Part shown: piece after piece, positions 7,819-18,518 of the stretch
Layout: the number at the start of each line of letters is the position of its first letter
How positions within the stretch are numbered: the first letter of the stretch is position 1
NCBI GenBank assembly: GCA_025350965.1
Contig: JANXWV010000058.1
Location: forward strand, 1 to 35,849
DNA length: 35,849 nt
Direction: 5' to 3'
From: Rhizobacter sp.
Lineage (GTDB): Bacteria; Pseudomonadota; Gammaproteobacteria; Burkholderiales; Burkholderiaceae_C
Made by a program: the position numbers and the translations under genes
The notes under the pieces: generated by a model
The model's database searches: none
Seen by the model: only the letters and a program-made list of their open reading frames with translations
Told to the model about the DNA's origin: nothing

Positions 7819-9093
7819 GTGACGGGGAGAAATGAGCGCAGGTTGAGCGTGGGGAACAATACCCGCCGTGGTCACTCAACCGAAGAGGCTCATCTGATCC
7901 CTGCCATCCGCCGTTTCATCGAATCCGAATCGGCCGGCGGCGTGGTGCTGGCGCTGGCCGCGCTGGTGGCGCTGGTCGTCAGCAACTCGGGCCTCGCGCC
8001 GCTCTACCGCCAGTTCATCGAACTGCGCGGCGAGGTGCGCATCGGTGGCGACTGGCTCGTCTTGTCGAAGCCCTTGTTGCTGTGGGTGAACGACCTGTGG
8101 ATGGCGGTGTTCTTCTTCGTCGTCGGGCTCGAGATCAAGCGCGAAGTGCTTGCGGGTGAACTGGCGTCGGTGAAGCAGGCCGCGCTGCCCGCGCTCGCAG
8201 CACTCGGTGGCATGGTGGTGCCGGCGTTGATCTACGTGGCACTGAACCACGGTGACGCAGTGGCCCTGCGCGGCTGGGCGATCCCGACCGCCACCGACAT
8301 CGCGTTCGCGCTCGGCATCCTGATGCTGCTCGGGCCGCGCGTGCCGGCGTCGCTGAAGGTGTTCCTGACGGCGGTTGCGATCATCGACGACCTGGGCGCG
8401 ATCATCGTCATCGCGGCGTTCTACACCGCGCAGTTGTCGGTGCCGATGCTGCTGGCGGCCGGTGTGGGCGTACTGCTTCTGTTCGCGATGAACCGGCTGC
8501 GCGTGATGCACATGGGGCTGTACGTGGTGGTCGGCCTGATCGTGTGGGTGTGCGTGCTGAAGTCGGGCATTCACGCCACGCTGGCGGGCGTGGCCACGGC
8601 GCTGGCCATTCCGCTGTCGAGGCCGCATTCGAACCCGCCGCGCAACGCTGAATGCAGCTCGCCGCTCGAAACTGCCGAGCACGCATTGCACCCGTGGGTG
8701 GCGTTCGCGGTGCTGCCCATGTTCGCGTTCGTGAACGCGGGCGTGAACCTCGACGGCGTCTCGCTCGCCACGGTCATGCAGGGTGTGCCGCTGGGCATTG
8801 CGCTCGGGCTGGTCGCAGGCAAGGCCATCGGCGTGTTCGGCGCGTCGTGGCTGCTCATTCGGTGCACGGGTTCGGCCTTGCCTGCAGGCGCCACATGGCG
8901 CCAGTTCCTCGGTGTGTGCGTGCTGTGCGGCATCGGCTTCACGATGAGCCTGTTCATCGGCGGCCTCGCGTTCGCCGGGCAGGGTGCCTTGTTCGAAACG
9001 CAGGTGAAGCTCGGCGTGCTGTGCGGCTCGCTCGTGGCCGGGGTGTTGGGCGCTGCGCTGCTGCTCAGTGCTCCGACTGGTGCGAAGCGTTGA
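7819..9093 (+). CDS. nhaA: Na+/H+ antiporter NhaA
   Basis: Inner-membrane sodium/proton antiporter of up to 424 residues with about 12 hydrophobic segments. Key functional residues are visible: D160 in [11 protein letters not shown] (the E. coli D133 region), the paired aspartates D190-D191 in AIIDDLGAI that bind Na+, and the conserved [12 protein letters not shown] segment. The family core begins at [15 protein letters not shown]. The start is uncertain: the open frame allows GTG 7819, TTG 7843 or GTG 7849, the last with an AGG element about 6 nt ahead. The extra residues from 7819 are not conserved-looking. The gene begins 16 nt after the effector gene and its 3' end overlaps the convergent UPF0114 gene by 29 nt. 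Confidence 0.93.
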   Translation: MTGRNERRLSVGNNTRRGHSTEEAHLIPAIRRFIESESAGGVVLALAALVALVVSNSGLAPLYRQFIELRGEVRIGGDWLVLSKPLLLWVNDLWMAVFFFVVGLEIKREVLAGELASVKQAALPALAALGGMVVPALIYVALNHGDAVALRGWAIPTATDIAFALGILMLLGPRVPASLKVFLTAVAIIDDLGAIIVIAAFYTAQLSVPMLLAAGVGVLLLFAMNRLRVMHMGLYVVVGLIVWVCVLKSGIHATLAGVATALAIPLSRPHSNPPRNAECSSPLETAEHALHPWVAFAVLPMFAFVNAGVNLDGVSLATVMQGVPLGIALGLVAGKAIGVFGASWLLIRCTGSALPAGATWRQFLGVCVLCGIGFTMSLFIGGLAFAGQGALFETQVKLGVLCGSLVAGVLGAALLLSAPTGAKR

Positions 9094-9697
9094 GCAGCTT
9101 GTCGGTGTAGGCAATTGCAATCGCGGACAACAGGAACGCGATGTGGATGATGGTCTGCCACATCAACACCTTGTCCGGGTAGTTGGCGGCATTGATGAAG
9201 GTCTTCAGCAGGTGGATCGAGCTGATGCCGATGATGGCGGTGCCCAGTTTGACCTTCAGCACCGAGGCGTTCACATGGCTCAGCCATTCGGGCTCGTCGG
9301 GGTGGCCTTCCAGGTTCATGCGGCTCACGAAGGTCTCGTAGCCGCCCACGATCACCATGATGAGCAGGTTCGAGATCATCACCACGTCGATCAGCGCCAG
9401 CACCGCCAGCATGATGACCGTCTCGGTGAGCTTGGGCACCTGCTGGCCGATGATCTTGCCGGTGGCGTCTTGAATCGCCGGGAACTGGTAGCCCATGCCT
9501 TCGACCAGCGCTGTGAGCGCCGCCTGGTTACCGAATGCCGCTTCGACCAGGTGCACCAGCTCGACCCAGAAATGGAACACGTAGACGCACTGCGCGAGGA
9601 TCAGCCCGAGGTACAGCGGCAGCTGCAGCCAACGGCTCATGAAGATGAACTGCGGCAGCGGGCGCAGCCGGTTGGGCGGGTTCGGGGGCAGGGCCAT
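9065..9697 (-). CDS. UPF0114/YqhA family membrane protein
   Basis: 210 residues with about four transmembrane segments ([89 protein letters not shown]). The run [22 protein letters not shown] is the hallmark of the UPF0114/YqhA family, found widely in proteobacterial inner membranes with no firm function. It has a family-typical length plus a short polar N-terminal extension; Met20 is an alternative start. It is transcribed convergently with nhaA, overlapping its 3' end by 29 nt, and divergently from acs. Confidence 0.88.
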   Translation of the reverse strand: MALPPNPPNRLRPLPQFIFMSRWLQLPLYLGLILAQCVYVFHFWVELVHLVEAAFGNQAALTALVEGMGYQFPAIQDATGKIIGQQVPKLTETVIMLAVLALIDVVMISNLLIMVIVGGYETFVSRMNLEGHPDEPEWLSHVNASVLKVKLGTAIIGISSIHLLKTFINAANYPDKVLMWQTIIHIAFLLSAIAIAYTDKLLNASHQSEH

Positions 9698-9865
9698 GCA
9701 GTGGTCTCGAAGGGTTGTTCAAACGCGCATCACGGCGCGGGCGCAGTTTAGTGGGGCGGCATGTCCGCCGGAACTTCTGCCGGCACCGAGTAAGGCGTTC
9801 GTAAGAGCGAGGCCCTAAGGTACGCTCCTATTCGAAGAACGATTCACCCTGCGAGGAGACCCCGC

Positions 9866-11842
<1,977 letters not shown>

Positions 11843-11849
11843 CGCAAGC

Positions 11850-13436
11850 TCAGGCCGCGCGGATCAGGTCCGCCGCCTTCTCCGCAATCGCGATCACCGG
11901 TGCGTTCGTATTGCCCGACACGATGCGCGGCATGATCGATGCGTCGACCACGCGCAGGCCCTGCATGCCGTGCACTCGCAACTGCGCATCGACCACGTCC
12001 ATGGCTGTTGGCCCCATGCGGCAGGTGCCGACGGGGTGGTAGATGGTGTCGGCGTGGCCGCGGACGAACTGCTCGATCTGCGCGTCGGTCACGGCCCCCG
12101 CCGACGCCGGCAGTTCCTGCCCGCCCAAGCCCGCCAGGGCCGGTTGCGCGAGGATGTGGCGCATCTGCTTGAAGCCGGTCACGAGCCGGTCCAGGTCAGT
12201 GCGCTCGGCCAGGAAGTTCGGGTCGATCAGCGGTGCAGCGAACGGATCGTTGCTGGCCAGTTTCAGGCTACCCCGGCTCTCGGGCGTGAGCAGGCACACG
12301 TGACACGAGAAGCCGTGGCCGAACACGGTCTTGCGGCCGTGATCGACGAGCTTGCCGATCACGAAATGCAGCTGCAGGTCGGGCTGCGCCAGGTCGGGCC
12401 GGCTCTTGATGAAGCCACCTGCTTCGGCGAAGTTGGTGGTGAGCATGCCGGTGCGCGCGCGCCGCCACTCGAAGATGCCCTTGATGGCATTCAGCGCGCC
12501 GGTGAGCGAGATGCCGAACAGGTCGGTGAGGTGCGGCGCGTTCACCACCTGGACCACGTCGACGTGGTCGTGCAGGTTCGCGCCCACGCCCGGCAGGTCG
12601 TGCGCAACGGCAATGCCGTGCTGCTGCAAGTGCGCGCCGGCTCCGATGCCCGACAGCATCAGCAACTGCGGTGACTGCAAGGCGCCGGCACAGAGCAGCA
12701 CTTCCCGGGTCGCCTTGATCTGCTTCAGCACGCCACCGACCCGCAGCTCGATGCCCACGGCCCGTTTGCCTTCGAGCAACACGCGCGTGGTGTGCGCGCC
12801 TGTCATCACGGTCAGGTTGGGGCGGCCGAGGTTCGGTGTGAGGTAGCCCTTCGCGGCGCTGTGGCGTTCGCCGTTCTTGTGCGTCACCTGGTAGCGCCCC
12901 ACGCCTTCCTGCACCGCGCCGTTGAAGTCGTCGTTGCGCGGGTAACCGGCCTGCGCGGCGGCGTCGATGAAGACGGGGCCGAAGCGTGTCGGGCTGCGCA
13001 GGTCCATCACGTTCAACGGGCCGCCGCTGCCGTGGAAGGCATCGGCGCCGCGCTCGTTGTGTTCGCTGCGCTTGAAGTAGGGCAACAGGTCGTCGAAGCC
13101 CCAGCCGGGGTTGCCCTCAGTGGCCCAGTGGTCGTAGTCGCCGCGCTGGCCACGCACGTAGCACATGGCGTTGATGGAACTGGAGCCGCCCAGCACCTTG
13201 CCGCGCGGCTGGTAGCCCCGGCGGCCGTTCAGGCCCCGCTGCGGCACGGTCTCGAAGCCCCAGTTCCCGATCTTCGTCTGCGCCATCAAGGCCAGGCCGG
13301 CCGGGCAGTGGATCAGCACGCTCTTGTCGGCCGCACCGGCTTCGACAAGGCAGACGCGGACCGCAGGGTCTTCGCTCAGCCGGGCCGCGAGCACGCAACC
13401 GGCCGAGCCGCCGCCGATGATGATGTAGTCGAACAT
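11850..13436 (-). CDS. GMC-family FAD-dependent oxidoreductase (choline dehydrogenase-like)
   Basis: 528 residues. The FAD-binding Rossmann motif IIIGGGSAGCVLAARL sits at residues 5-20 with VCLVEAG after it. The first GMC signature appears as GRRGYQPRGKVLGGSSSINAM, the second as ALQSPQLLMLSGIG. The C-terminal catalytic region is IYHPVGTCRMGP (His) followed by NTNAPVIAIAEKAADLI (Asn). These enzymes oxidise alcohols (choline, aliphatic or polyethylene-glycol alcohols); the substrate here cannot be told. Start ATG 13436 is preferred because GGAG lies 7-8 nt upstream and the FAD motif begins at once; the open frame upstream is not protein-like. It is convergent with acs. Confidence 0.92.
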   Translation of the reverse strand: MFDYIIIGGGSAGCVLAARLSEDPAVRVCLVEAGAADKSVLIHCPAGLALMAQTKIGNWGFETVPQRGLNGRRGYQPRGKVLGGSSSINAMCYVRGQRGDYDHWATEGNPGWGFDDLLPYFKRSEHNERGADAFHGSGGPLNVMDLRSPTRFGPVFIDAAAQAGYPRNDDFNGAVQEGVGRYQVTHKNGERHSAAKGYLTPNLGRPNLTVMTGAHTTRVLLEGKRAVGIELRVGGVLKQIKATREVLLCAGALQSPQLLMLSGIGAGAHLQQHGIAVAHDLPGVGANLHDHVDVVQVVNAPHLTDLFGISLTGALNAIKGIFEWRRARTGMLTTNFAEAGGFIKSRPDLAQPDLQLHFVIGKLVDHGRKTVFGHGFSCHVCLLTPESRGSLKLASNDPFAAPLIDPNFLAERTDLDRLVTGFKQMRHILAQPALAGLGGQELPASAGAVTDAQIEQFVRGHADTIYHPVGTCRMGPTAMDVVDAQLRVHGMQGLRVVDASIMPRIVSGNTNAPVIAIAEKAADLIRAA

Positions 13437-13647
13437 GCGGGTCTCCAAAGGGGCCGCCGCCGTGGCACGACGGTCGTGCTGCTGGGGGCTGCAGGCCGCG
13501 CGGATGATATCGGCGCGCGCGCGGCGAACACAGGGTGCATCACCCGGTCGGGGCGACAGGCCGCGCATCCGACCCGGCTTTGCCCGCGTAACGCTTGGGG
13601 CCACGCGCGCTCTGGCAACATCCATGCCGCGCCTTCAGGAGCCTCCC

Positions 13648-14217
13648 ATGTTCAAGCCATTCGCCGCAGTGCTGGTTGCACTGTCCTCACTGTCCTCACT
13701 GTCCTATATGTCCTCGGCCTCCGCCGCGCTCGACGTCGGCGAGAAGGCCCCCGACTTCAGCGCCCCGGCGGCGCTGGCCGGGCAGCAGTTCAGGTTCTCG
13801 CTCGCCGAGCAGCTGGCCAAGGGGCCGGTGGTGCTGTACTTCTTCCCGGCGGCTTTCTCGGTGGGCTGCTCGGCCGAGGCGCACGAGTTCGCCGAGGCCT
13901 CCGACAAGTTCGCGGCGCTCGGTGCCTCGGTGATCGGCGTGTCCACCGACGACATCGACACCCAGGTCAAGTTCTCGATGCAGGCCTGCCAGGGCAAGTT
14001 CGCGGTGGCGTCAGACGCGAGCAAGTCGGTGATCAAGTCGTATGACGCGGCGATGATGATGCTGCCCGACTATGCGAACCGCATCTCCTACGTCATTGCG
14101 CCCGACCAGTCGATCGCTTACGCCTACCAGAGCCTGAACCCGAGCAAGCACGTGGCGAACACGCTGACGGCCTTGCGCGAGTGGGGCATCGCGAACAAGG
14201 GCAAGTTGCCGAAGTGA
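13648..14217 (+). CDS. Exported peroxiredoxin (AhpC/TSA, BCP-like)
   Basis: 189 residues. A signal peptide of about 27 residues (MFKPFAAVLVALSS...SSASA-ALDVG) points to the periplasm. The thioredoxin-fold domain starts DVGEKAPDFSAPA. The peroxidatic site is P67-x3-S71-x2-C74 in FFPAAFSVGCSAEAHEF, with Ser in place of the commoner Thr. The position where BCP-type enzymes often have a resolving Cys five residues later is Ala/His here, so a different cysteine (QACQGKF) or an external thiol must resolve it. The start has GGAG 8-9 nt upstream. The signal peptide contains a short in-frame DNA tandem repeat. The stop is 1 nt from the convergent DUF3095 stop. Confidence 0.9.
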   Translation: MFKPFAAVLVALSSLSSLSYMSSASAALDVGEKAPDFSAPAALAGQQFRFSLAEQLAKGPVVLYFFPAAFSVGCSAEAHEFAEASDKFAALGASVIGVSTDDIDTQVKFSMQACQGKFAVASDASKSVIKSYDAAMMMLPDYANRISYVIAPDQSIAYAYQSLNPSKHVANTLTALREWGIANKGKLPK

Positions 14218-14218
14218 C

Positions 14219-15388
14219 TCAGGCCGGACGCACCGCGTCCCCGGCCTTCAACTGCATCGCTGCCAGCGTGTAGCCGCCCGACGCGCCGTCGATGAAGTGC
14301 ACGTGGTCGCTCTGCATCGGCAGCGGGGCGATGCAGGTGAGCAGCGCTGCGGCCTCACGGTGCGCGCCGTAGCTGCACACACCGGCCGCCCTCGCTTCTG
14401 CCAGCACGGCGTCGATCCGGTCGGCGTGGGCCACCGTGCAATCGAGCGTCATGCGCAGGCCGTCGTCGTAGCCGCGAAAGTCGGCATTCGCGACCAGTTC
14501 GCGCCGGTACCTGGCCGGGTCGAAGCCGCCCACGCGCACGCCGGTCCACAGCACCAGCGCGGCCACGAGCGACTCGAGCGCCAGCAGCAAGCGGCGCACC
14601 AGCACCGATTCGCCGGGCCGCCTTGTCACGATGGTCATCAAACTGAAGCCGGAAGGCGGCCAGCGGAAGGGCGGGCCGTTGTCGGGCAGCGGGCAGCGCG
14701 CCTGCGAGGTGTCCGACAGCATGCTGTTGAGCCGGGCCGCGAGCGCGGTGAAGCGCGGGTCGCCGAAGCCGCCACTGGGCGTGATGATCAGCGTGAGGAT
14801 CACGCCGAGCGCGCTGGGTATCGCCTCCCAGTTGCAGGACAGGCCGGTGAGGTCGGGCTGCGCGTCGGGTGCTGCGGCTGGTACCTTGAAGAGGCCGAGC
14901 TTGACCTGGCGCTCGGCCCAGCGCATGCCGCCGCCGGAGAACATCGCGTAGCGCACGTTGCTCGACGCCGCATAGCGCGCAACGCACACGTCGAGCCCGG
15001 CCGCGCGGATGGCCTCGACCGGCACCATGCCGGCGCGCATCTGCAGGCCCAGGTTCTGCGTCACCCAGGCGGCAACCGCCGCCAATGCCTCGGCGGCAGC
15101 AGGCGCAAGCCGTGCCGGCACCGCGAAGCTCGCACCGTCGCCACCGAATACGTAGGGAATGGCCTGGCCCGCGAGTGCATTCGTGACGCCGGCGATCACG
15201 GCTGCGCCCGCCATGTTCACCGCCTTGGCCTGGCCCTGCGCCTTGGCCTGGGTCGACTTCACGATGTCGGCGTTGCCGACGATCCAGCCCGCGGGCAGCG
15301 GCTGGTAGCGCGCCTGATCGGCGCCCTGGTCGAACGAGTCGAACACGTTGACCGAGGCGTAGAACGCATCGTCGGTCGGCGCGCTCAT
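14219..15388 (-). CDS. DUF3095 domain protein
   Basis: 389 residues spanning the whole DUF3095 family: an N-terminal FYASVNVFDSFD...RYQPLPAGWIVGNADIVKSTQA, then KAVNMAGAAVIAGVTNAL and IPYVFGGDGASFAVP. The aspartate in the ADIVKST element and the GGDGA turn recall class III nucleotidyl-cyclase folds, to which I believe this family is distantly related. No activity is established to my knowledge. The middle carries LSCNWEAIPS and the C-terminal YDDGLRMTLDCT...GASGGYTLAAMQLK. The start overlaps the SDR stop by 4 nt (ATGA), so the two genes are co-translated. Cytoplasmic; no signal peptide. Confidence 0.8.
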   Translation of the reverse strand: MSAPTDDAFYASVNVFDSFDQGADQARYQPLPAGWIVGNADIVKSTQAKAQGQAKAVNMAGAAVIAGVTNALAGQAIPYVFGGDGASFAVPARLAPAAAEALAAVAAWVTQNLGLQMRAGMVPVEAIRAAGLDVCVARYAASSNVRYAMFSGGGMRWAERQVKLGLFKVPAAAPDAQPDLTGLSCNWEAIPSALGVILTLIITPSGGFGDPRFTALAARLNSMLSDTSQARCPLPDNGPPFRWPPSGFSLMTIVTRRPGESVLVRRLLLALESLVAALVLWTGVRVGGFDPARYRRELVANADFRGYDDGLRMTLDCTVAHADRIDAVLAEARAAGVCSYGAHREAAALLTCIAPLPMQSDHVHFIDGASGGYTLAAMQLKAGDAVRPA

Positions 15389-16149
15389 GCCCAGCCGCCG
15401 TCCACGATGAAGTCTTGCGCCGTGCACATGCCGCTGTCGTCGGCGGCGAGGAACAGCGCCATGCGCGCGATGTGTTCGGCGAGCAGCGGCTGGTTGATGC
15501 ACTGGCCGCGTGCGATGTCGGCGCGGCCGGCGTCGTCGAGCCACAGGCGTTGTTGCTTGTCGGTCATCACCCAACCGGGCACGAGGGTGTTGACGCGGAT
15601 GTTGAAGGGCCCGAAGTCTCTTGCCAGGCTGCGCGTCAAGCCCTGCACAGCCGCCTTGCTGGTGGTGTAGACCGGCATGCCGCCCTGCTTGAGCTTCCAG
15701 CTGATCGAGCCGAAGTTGACGATGGAGCCGAAGCCGGCCGCCTTCATGTCGGGCGCCACGCACTGGGCTGCGAAAAACTGGTGCTTCAGATTCACGCCGA
15801 TGCCCGCGTCCCAGCTTTCGGGGGTGGTCGCTTCGATGCTGTGGCGCTGGTCGTTGGCGGCGTTGTTGAGCAGCACCGTGATCGGGCCGAAGCGCTCGCG
15901 CACGCTGGCAATGGCGCGGCGCAGCGCGTCGGTGTCGGTGACGTCGCAGGCAACGAAGAGCGGCGCCGTGCGGGTGACAGACAGGCGCTCGGCCAAGGCC
16001 TCGCCGGAAGCGGCATCGATGTCGATGAAGCCCACGCGCGCGCCTTGCGCCGCGAAGTGCTCGACCAGGCTCGCGCCGATGCCGGTGGCGCCGCCGGTGA
16101 TGAGCACGGGCCGGTCGAGCAGGCTGGGGTAGACGGCGAATGGGGGCAT
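15385..16149 (-). CDS. SDR-family NAD(P)-dependent oxidoreductase
   Basis: 254 residues, the classical short-chain dehydrogenase size. The dinucleotide-binding TGGATGIG lies at residues 18-25 and is followed by FIDIDAASG, where the acidic residue at the end of strand 2 favours NAD(H). CDVTDTDAL binds the adenine, and NNAAND, FGSIS and YTTSK give the Asn-Ser-Tyr-Lys catalytic tetrad. The end is DFIVDGGWA. The sequence style resembles sugar or polyol dehydrogenases of the xylose/arabinose 1-dehydrogenase type, but the substrate is not certain. It lies first in a two-gene unit with the DUF3095 gene and is divergent from the glycerate kinase gene. Confidence 0.9.
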   Translation of the reverse strand: MPPFAVYPSLLDRPVLITGGATGIGASLVEHFAAQGARVGFIDIDAASGEALAERLSVTRTAPLFVACDVTDTDALRRAIASVRERFGPITVLLNNAANDQRHSIEATTPESWDAGIGVNLKHQFFAAQCVAPDMKAAGFGSIVNFGSISWKLKQGGMPVYTTSKAAVQGLTRSLARDFGPFNIRVNTLVPGWVMTDKQQRLWLDDAGRADIARGQCINQPLLAEHIARMALFLAADDSGMCTAQDFIVDGGWA

Positions 16150-16292
16150 GGCGGTGGCTCCGGCCAGTGTAGGTGCGCCTCGGCGCGGGCGCCGCCCCTG
16201 AATCTACGCCTGAACGGTGCGAGCACCCCGGTGCGGCGTGCGCTGACAATGCCGGTCACCCCGACCCGGCACTGCCCGAGAAGCGAGCCTCC

Positions 16293-17606
16293 ATGAATCA
16301 CACCCGCGCCCCCCGTGAGTTGCTGCAACGCATGTTTCAAGCGGCCATCGACGCCGCCCAACCCGCGCTGTGCCTGCCGCCCTGGCTGCCCGTGCCGCCG
16401 ACTGGCCGCCTCGTGGTGATCGGTGCCGGCAAGGCATCGGCCGCGATGGCGCGCGCGGTCGAAGACCATTGGCCTGGCCCCTTGTCCGGCCTCGTCGTCA
16501 CGCGCTACGGCTACGGCGTGGCGTGCTCGCGCATCGAGATCATCGAGGCATCGCACCCCGTGCCCGATGCCGCCAGTGTGACGGCCGCGCAGCGCATTCT
16601 CGACACCGTCAAGGGCCTCACCGCCGCCGACGTGGTGCTGTGCCTGATCTCGGGTGGTGGTTCGGCCTTGCTGGTCGCACCGATTGAAGGCTTGTCGCTC
16701 GACGACAAGCAGGCCGTCAACCGCGCGTTGCTGAAGTCGGGCGCGAGCATCAGCGAAATGAACTGCGTGCGCCGCCACCTGTCAGCGATCAAGGGCGGCA
16801 GGCTCGCCGCTGCGTGCCACCCGGCGAAGGTCATCACGCTGCTGATCTCGGACGTTCCCGGCGACCGGCCCATGGACATTGCCTCCGGCCCCACCGTCGC
16901 CGACCCCACCACCTGCGCCGACGCGCTGGCCATCGTCAGGCGCTACGGCATCAACCTGCCCACGGCCGCACTCGACGCGCTGCAAAGCGGGCGCGGCGAG
17001 ACCATCAAGCCCGGCGATGTGCGGCTGGCCGGCAGCGAGTGCCATTTCGTTGCCACGCCGCAAATGGCGCTCGAAGCGGCTGCCAACCTTGCGCGCGCTG
17101 AAGGCGTGCAGGTGCACATCCTCGGTGACAGCATCGAGGGTGAGGCGCTCGATGTGGGCAAGGTCATTGCCGGCATCGCGCTGCAGGTGGCGCGCCATGG
17201 CCAGCCGTTCGCAGCACCCTGCGTGCTGCTGTCGGGTGGGGAAACCACGGTCACGGTGCGCGGCCAGGGGCGCGGCGGGCGCAACGTCGAGTTCCTGCTG
17301 TCGCTGGCCATCGCACTCGACGGCCAGCCATCGATCCACGCGCTGGCGGGCGACACCGACGGTGTCGACGGGCTGGAGGAAATCGCCGGTGCGTACATGG
17401 CGCCCGACACGCTCGCGCGGGCCTGGGCACTGGGCATCAAGCCGCGCGACGCGCTGACCGAGAACGACGGCCACGGCTTCTTCCAGGCGCTGGGCGACTC
17501 GGTCGTCACCGGGCCGACGCTCACGAACGTGAACGACTTTCGCGCCGTGTTCGTCGCGAGCAGCGCGGGCGTCCCCGATTCGAATCAACCCCGTGCGGAC
17601 CACTGA
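16293..17606 (+). CDS. Glycerate 2-kinase (GckA/TtuD-type, MOFRL family)
   Basis: 437 residues. It phosphorylates D-glycerate to 2-phosphoglycerate, the last step of glyoxylate/tartronate or tartrate degradation (also called hydroxypyruvate reductase TtuD in older annotations). The N-terminal DUF4147 domain has VVIGAGKASAAMA and LISGGGSALLVAP. The C-terminal MOFRL domain has LLSGGETTVTVRGQGRGGRNVEF, ALAGDTDGVDG and a final TGPTLTNVNDF. ATG 16293 is chosen: the longer frame upstream has no family similarity. It is followed after 3 nt by the RidA gene, so the two are probably one operon. It is divergent from the SDR gene. Confidence 0.93.
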   Translation: MNHTRAPRELLQRMFQAAIDAAQPALCLPPWLPVPPTGRLVVIGAGKASAAMARAVEDHWPGPLSGLVVTRYGYGVACSRIEIIEASHPVPDAASVTAAQRILDTVKGLTAADVVLCLISGGGSALLVAPIEGLSLDDKQAVNRALLKSGASISEMNCVRRHLSAIKGGRLAAACHPAKVITLLISDVPGDRPMDIASGPTVADPTTCADALAIVRRYGINLPTAALDALQSGRGETIKPGDVRLAGSECHFVATPQMALEAAANLARAEGVQVHILGDSIEGEALDVGKVIAGIALQVARHGQPFAAPCVLLSGGETTVTVRGQGRGGRNVEFLLSLAIALDGQPSIHALAGDTDGVDGLEEIAGAYMAPDTLARAWALGIKPRDALTENDGHGFFQALGDSVVTGPTLTNVNDFRAVFVASSAGVPDSNQPRADH

Positions 17607-17609
17607 GCG

Positions 17610-18029
17610 ATGAACGCCATCTTTCACATGATTGCCGGCGCACCGAACCCGGTCGCACCGTTCAGCCATGCCGTCGAGTCCGACGGCTGGGTGTTCGTGA
17701 CCGGGCAGATGCCCTTCGTCGGCACGTCGATCAACACACCCTACCCACAAGGCATCGAAGCGCAGACCCATCAGGTGATGAAGAACCTCGGCACTGTGCT
17801 GGCCGGCTGCGGGCTCGGCTTCGAGCACGTGTTGTCGGCGCGGGTGTTCCTCACGGACTTCGAGAACGATTACCCGGCGATGAACACCGCCTACGCCAGC
17901 TACTTCACACCCGGCCGCTACCCGGCCCGCACCTGCATCGGCGTGACCGCGCTGGCCAAGGGCGCCCGCGTCGAGATCGACTTCGTGGCGAGGCGCCCAT
18001 TTGCCGAGGTAGAGCCCGGCGGCGCGTGA
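17610..18029 (+). CDS. RidA-family enamine/imine deaminase
   Basis: 139 residues, typical of the YjgF/YER057c/UK114 family, which form trimers and hydrolyse reactive enamine/imine intermediates. Visible hallmarks are APFSHAVESDGWVFVTGQMP, the conserved VFLTDFENDYPAMNTAYASYF, and PARTCIGVTALAKGARVEIDFVA. The Arg of PARTC is the ligand-carboxylate binder. The start is 3 nt after the glycerate kinase stop, which implies co-transcription. It is the last clearly chromosomal gene before the mobile-element region that begins about 30 nt further on. Confidence 0.9.
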   Translation: MNAIFHMIAGAPNPVAPFSHAVESDGWVFVTGQMPFVGTSINTPYPQGIEAQTHQVMKNLGTVLAGCGLGFEHVLSARVFLTDFENDYPAMNTAYASYFTPGRYPARTCIGVTALAKGARVEIDFVARRPFAEVEPGGA

Positions 18030-18056
18030 GCCGGGCATTCGCTGGAGAGGCCGGAG

Positions 18057-18078
18057 TGGTCCGCCGACAGGAATCGAA
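18057..18078 (-). other. Possible attachment-site fragment resembling a tRNA 3' end
   Basis: Read on the minus strand, this 22-nt stretch begins TTCGATTCC (like a tRNA T-loop) and ends CGGCGGACCA (like an acceptor strand plus CCA). No cloverleaf precedes it, so it is not a tRNA gene. It is one base shorter than the canonical T54-to-CCA interval, so the match is imperfect. Its place, between the last chromosomal gene and the mobile genes and oriented so that an intact minus-strand tRNA would lie at the far right, fits the distal att site of a tRNA-targeting element. Confidence 0.3.
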
Positions 18079-18133
18079 GGGTGGTCGGCGAGCCGCATCG
18101 CTGCTGGCGTTTCAGGTTTTGGCCTCTTGCAGT

Positions 18134-18157
18134 TGCCCCCAAAGTTGCCCCCGTCGT
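18134..18157. repeat. Short direct repeat in the element-border region
   Basis: AGTTGCCCCC occurs twice in close succession (about 18134-18157), spaced by two bases. On the minus strand it reads GGGGGCAACT twice. It lies in otherwise gene-free sequence between the att-like fragment and the XRE pseudogene. It may be an integrase arm-type site or a relic of an integrase gene end. Confidence 0.3.
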
Positions 18158-18220
18158 GTTGCTTGCGAGCTTGGCAGTCGCGGCTTGAGAAATAAATCCA
18201 AGCCGGGCTGCCTTGCGCGC

Positions 18221-18456
18221 GTAACGGATGCCATTGCCAACACACCCGAGCAAGCGGCTAGTCTGCGTGCTCGCGCCGAACCGATGCGGCAAACTGCGGC
18301 CATCGTAAGAGACATCGGCTGGACGCAAGCCGAAGCGGCTGGCCAGTGCGGCGTGACGCAGCTCGTATGAACGACTTGCTGCGGGGCCGCGTTTCGCATT
18401 TCTCGATCGATGCGTTGGAACATCGCGACCGCGATCGGCAGGACGGTGCATTTTGA
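18221..18456 (+). pseudogene. Frameshifted XRE-family (HigA-like) HTH regulator
   Basis: Frame 1 reads VTDAIANTPEQAASLRARAE, then IGWTQAEAAGQCGVTQ, the start of a HigA2-type Cro/C1 helix-turn-helix. Just after CAG at 18359-18361 one base is missing, and the protein continues in another frame as RMNDLLRGRVSHFSIDAL. At about 18418 two bases are missing, and it resumes as NIATAIGRTVHFDSQAA. Joined, the three pieces give a standard antitoxin-like regulator of about 80 residues (T-Q-A-E-A-A, G-V-T-Q, L-L-R-G, F-S-x-D-A-L). Two independent indels mean it is dead. No partner toxin of the HigB/RelE type is visible. It is probably decayed cargo at the element's left edge. Confidence 0.7.
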
Positions 18457-18518
18457 CTCGCAAGCCGCCTATCAAAGCCGCCTTCGGCGCGGTCCAACTC
18501 GGAGCCTAGTTGCAAACT

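Noticed and set aside
9740..9865. PIP-like TTCG pair upstream of acs
   Set aside because: The two TTCG elements there are not 16 nt apart, so they do not form the box; acs is a housekeeping gene.
18030..18110. A complete tRNA gene at the element border
   Set aside because: Only a 3'-end-like piece is present; no D-arm, anticodon arm or 5' acceptor pairs with it.
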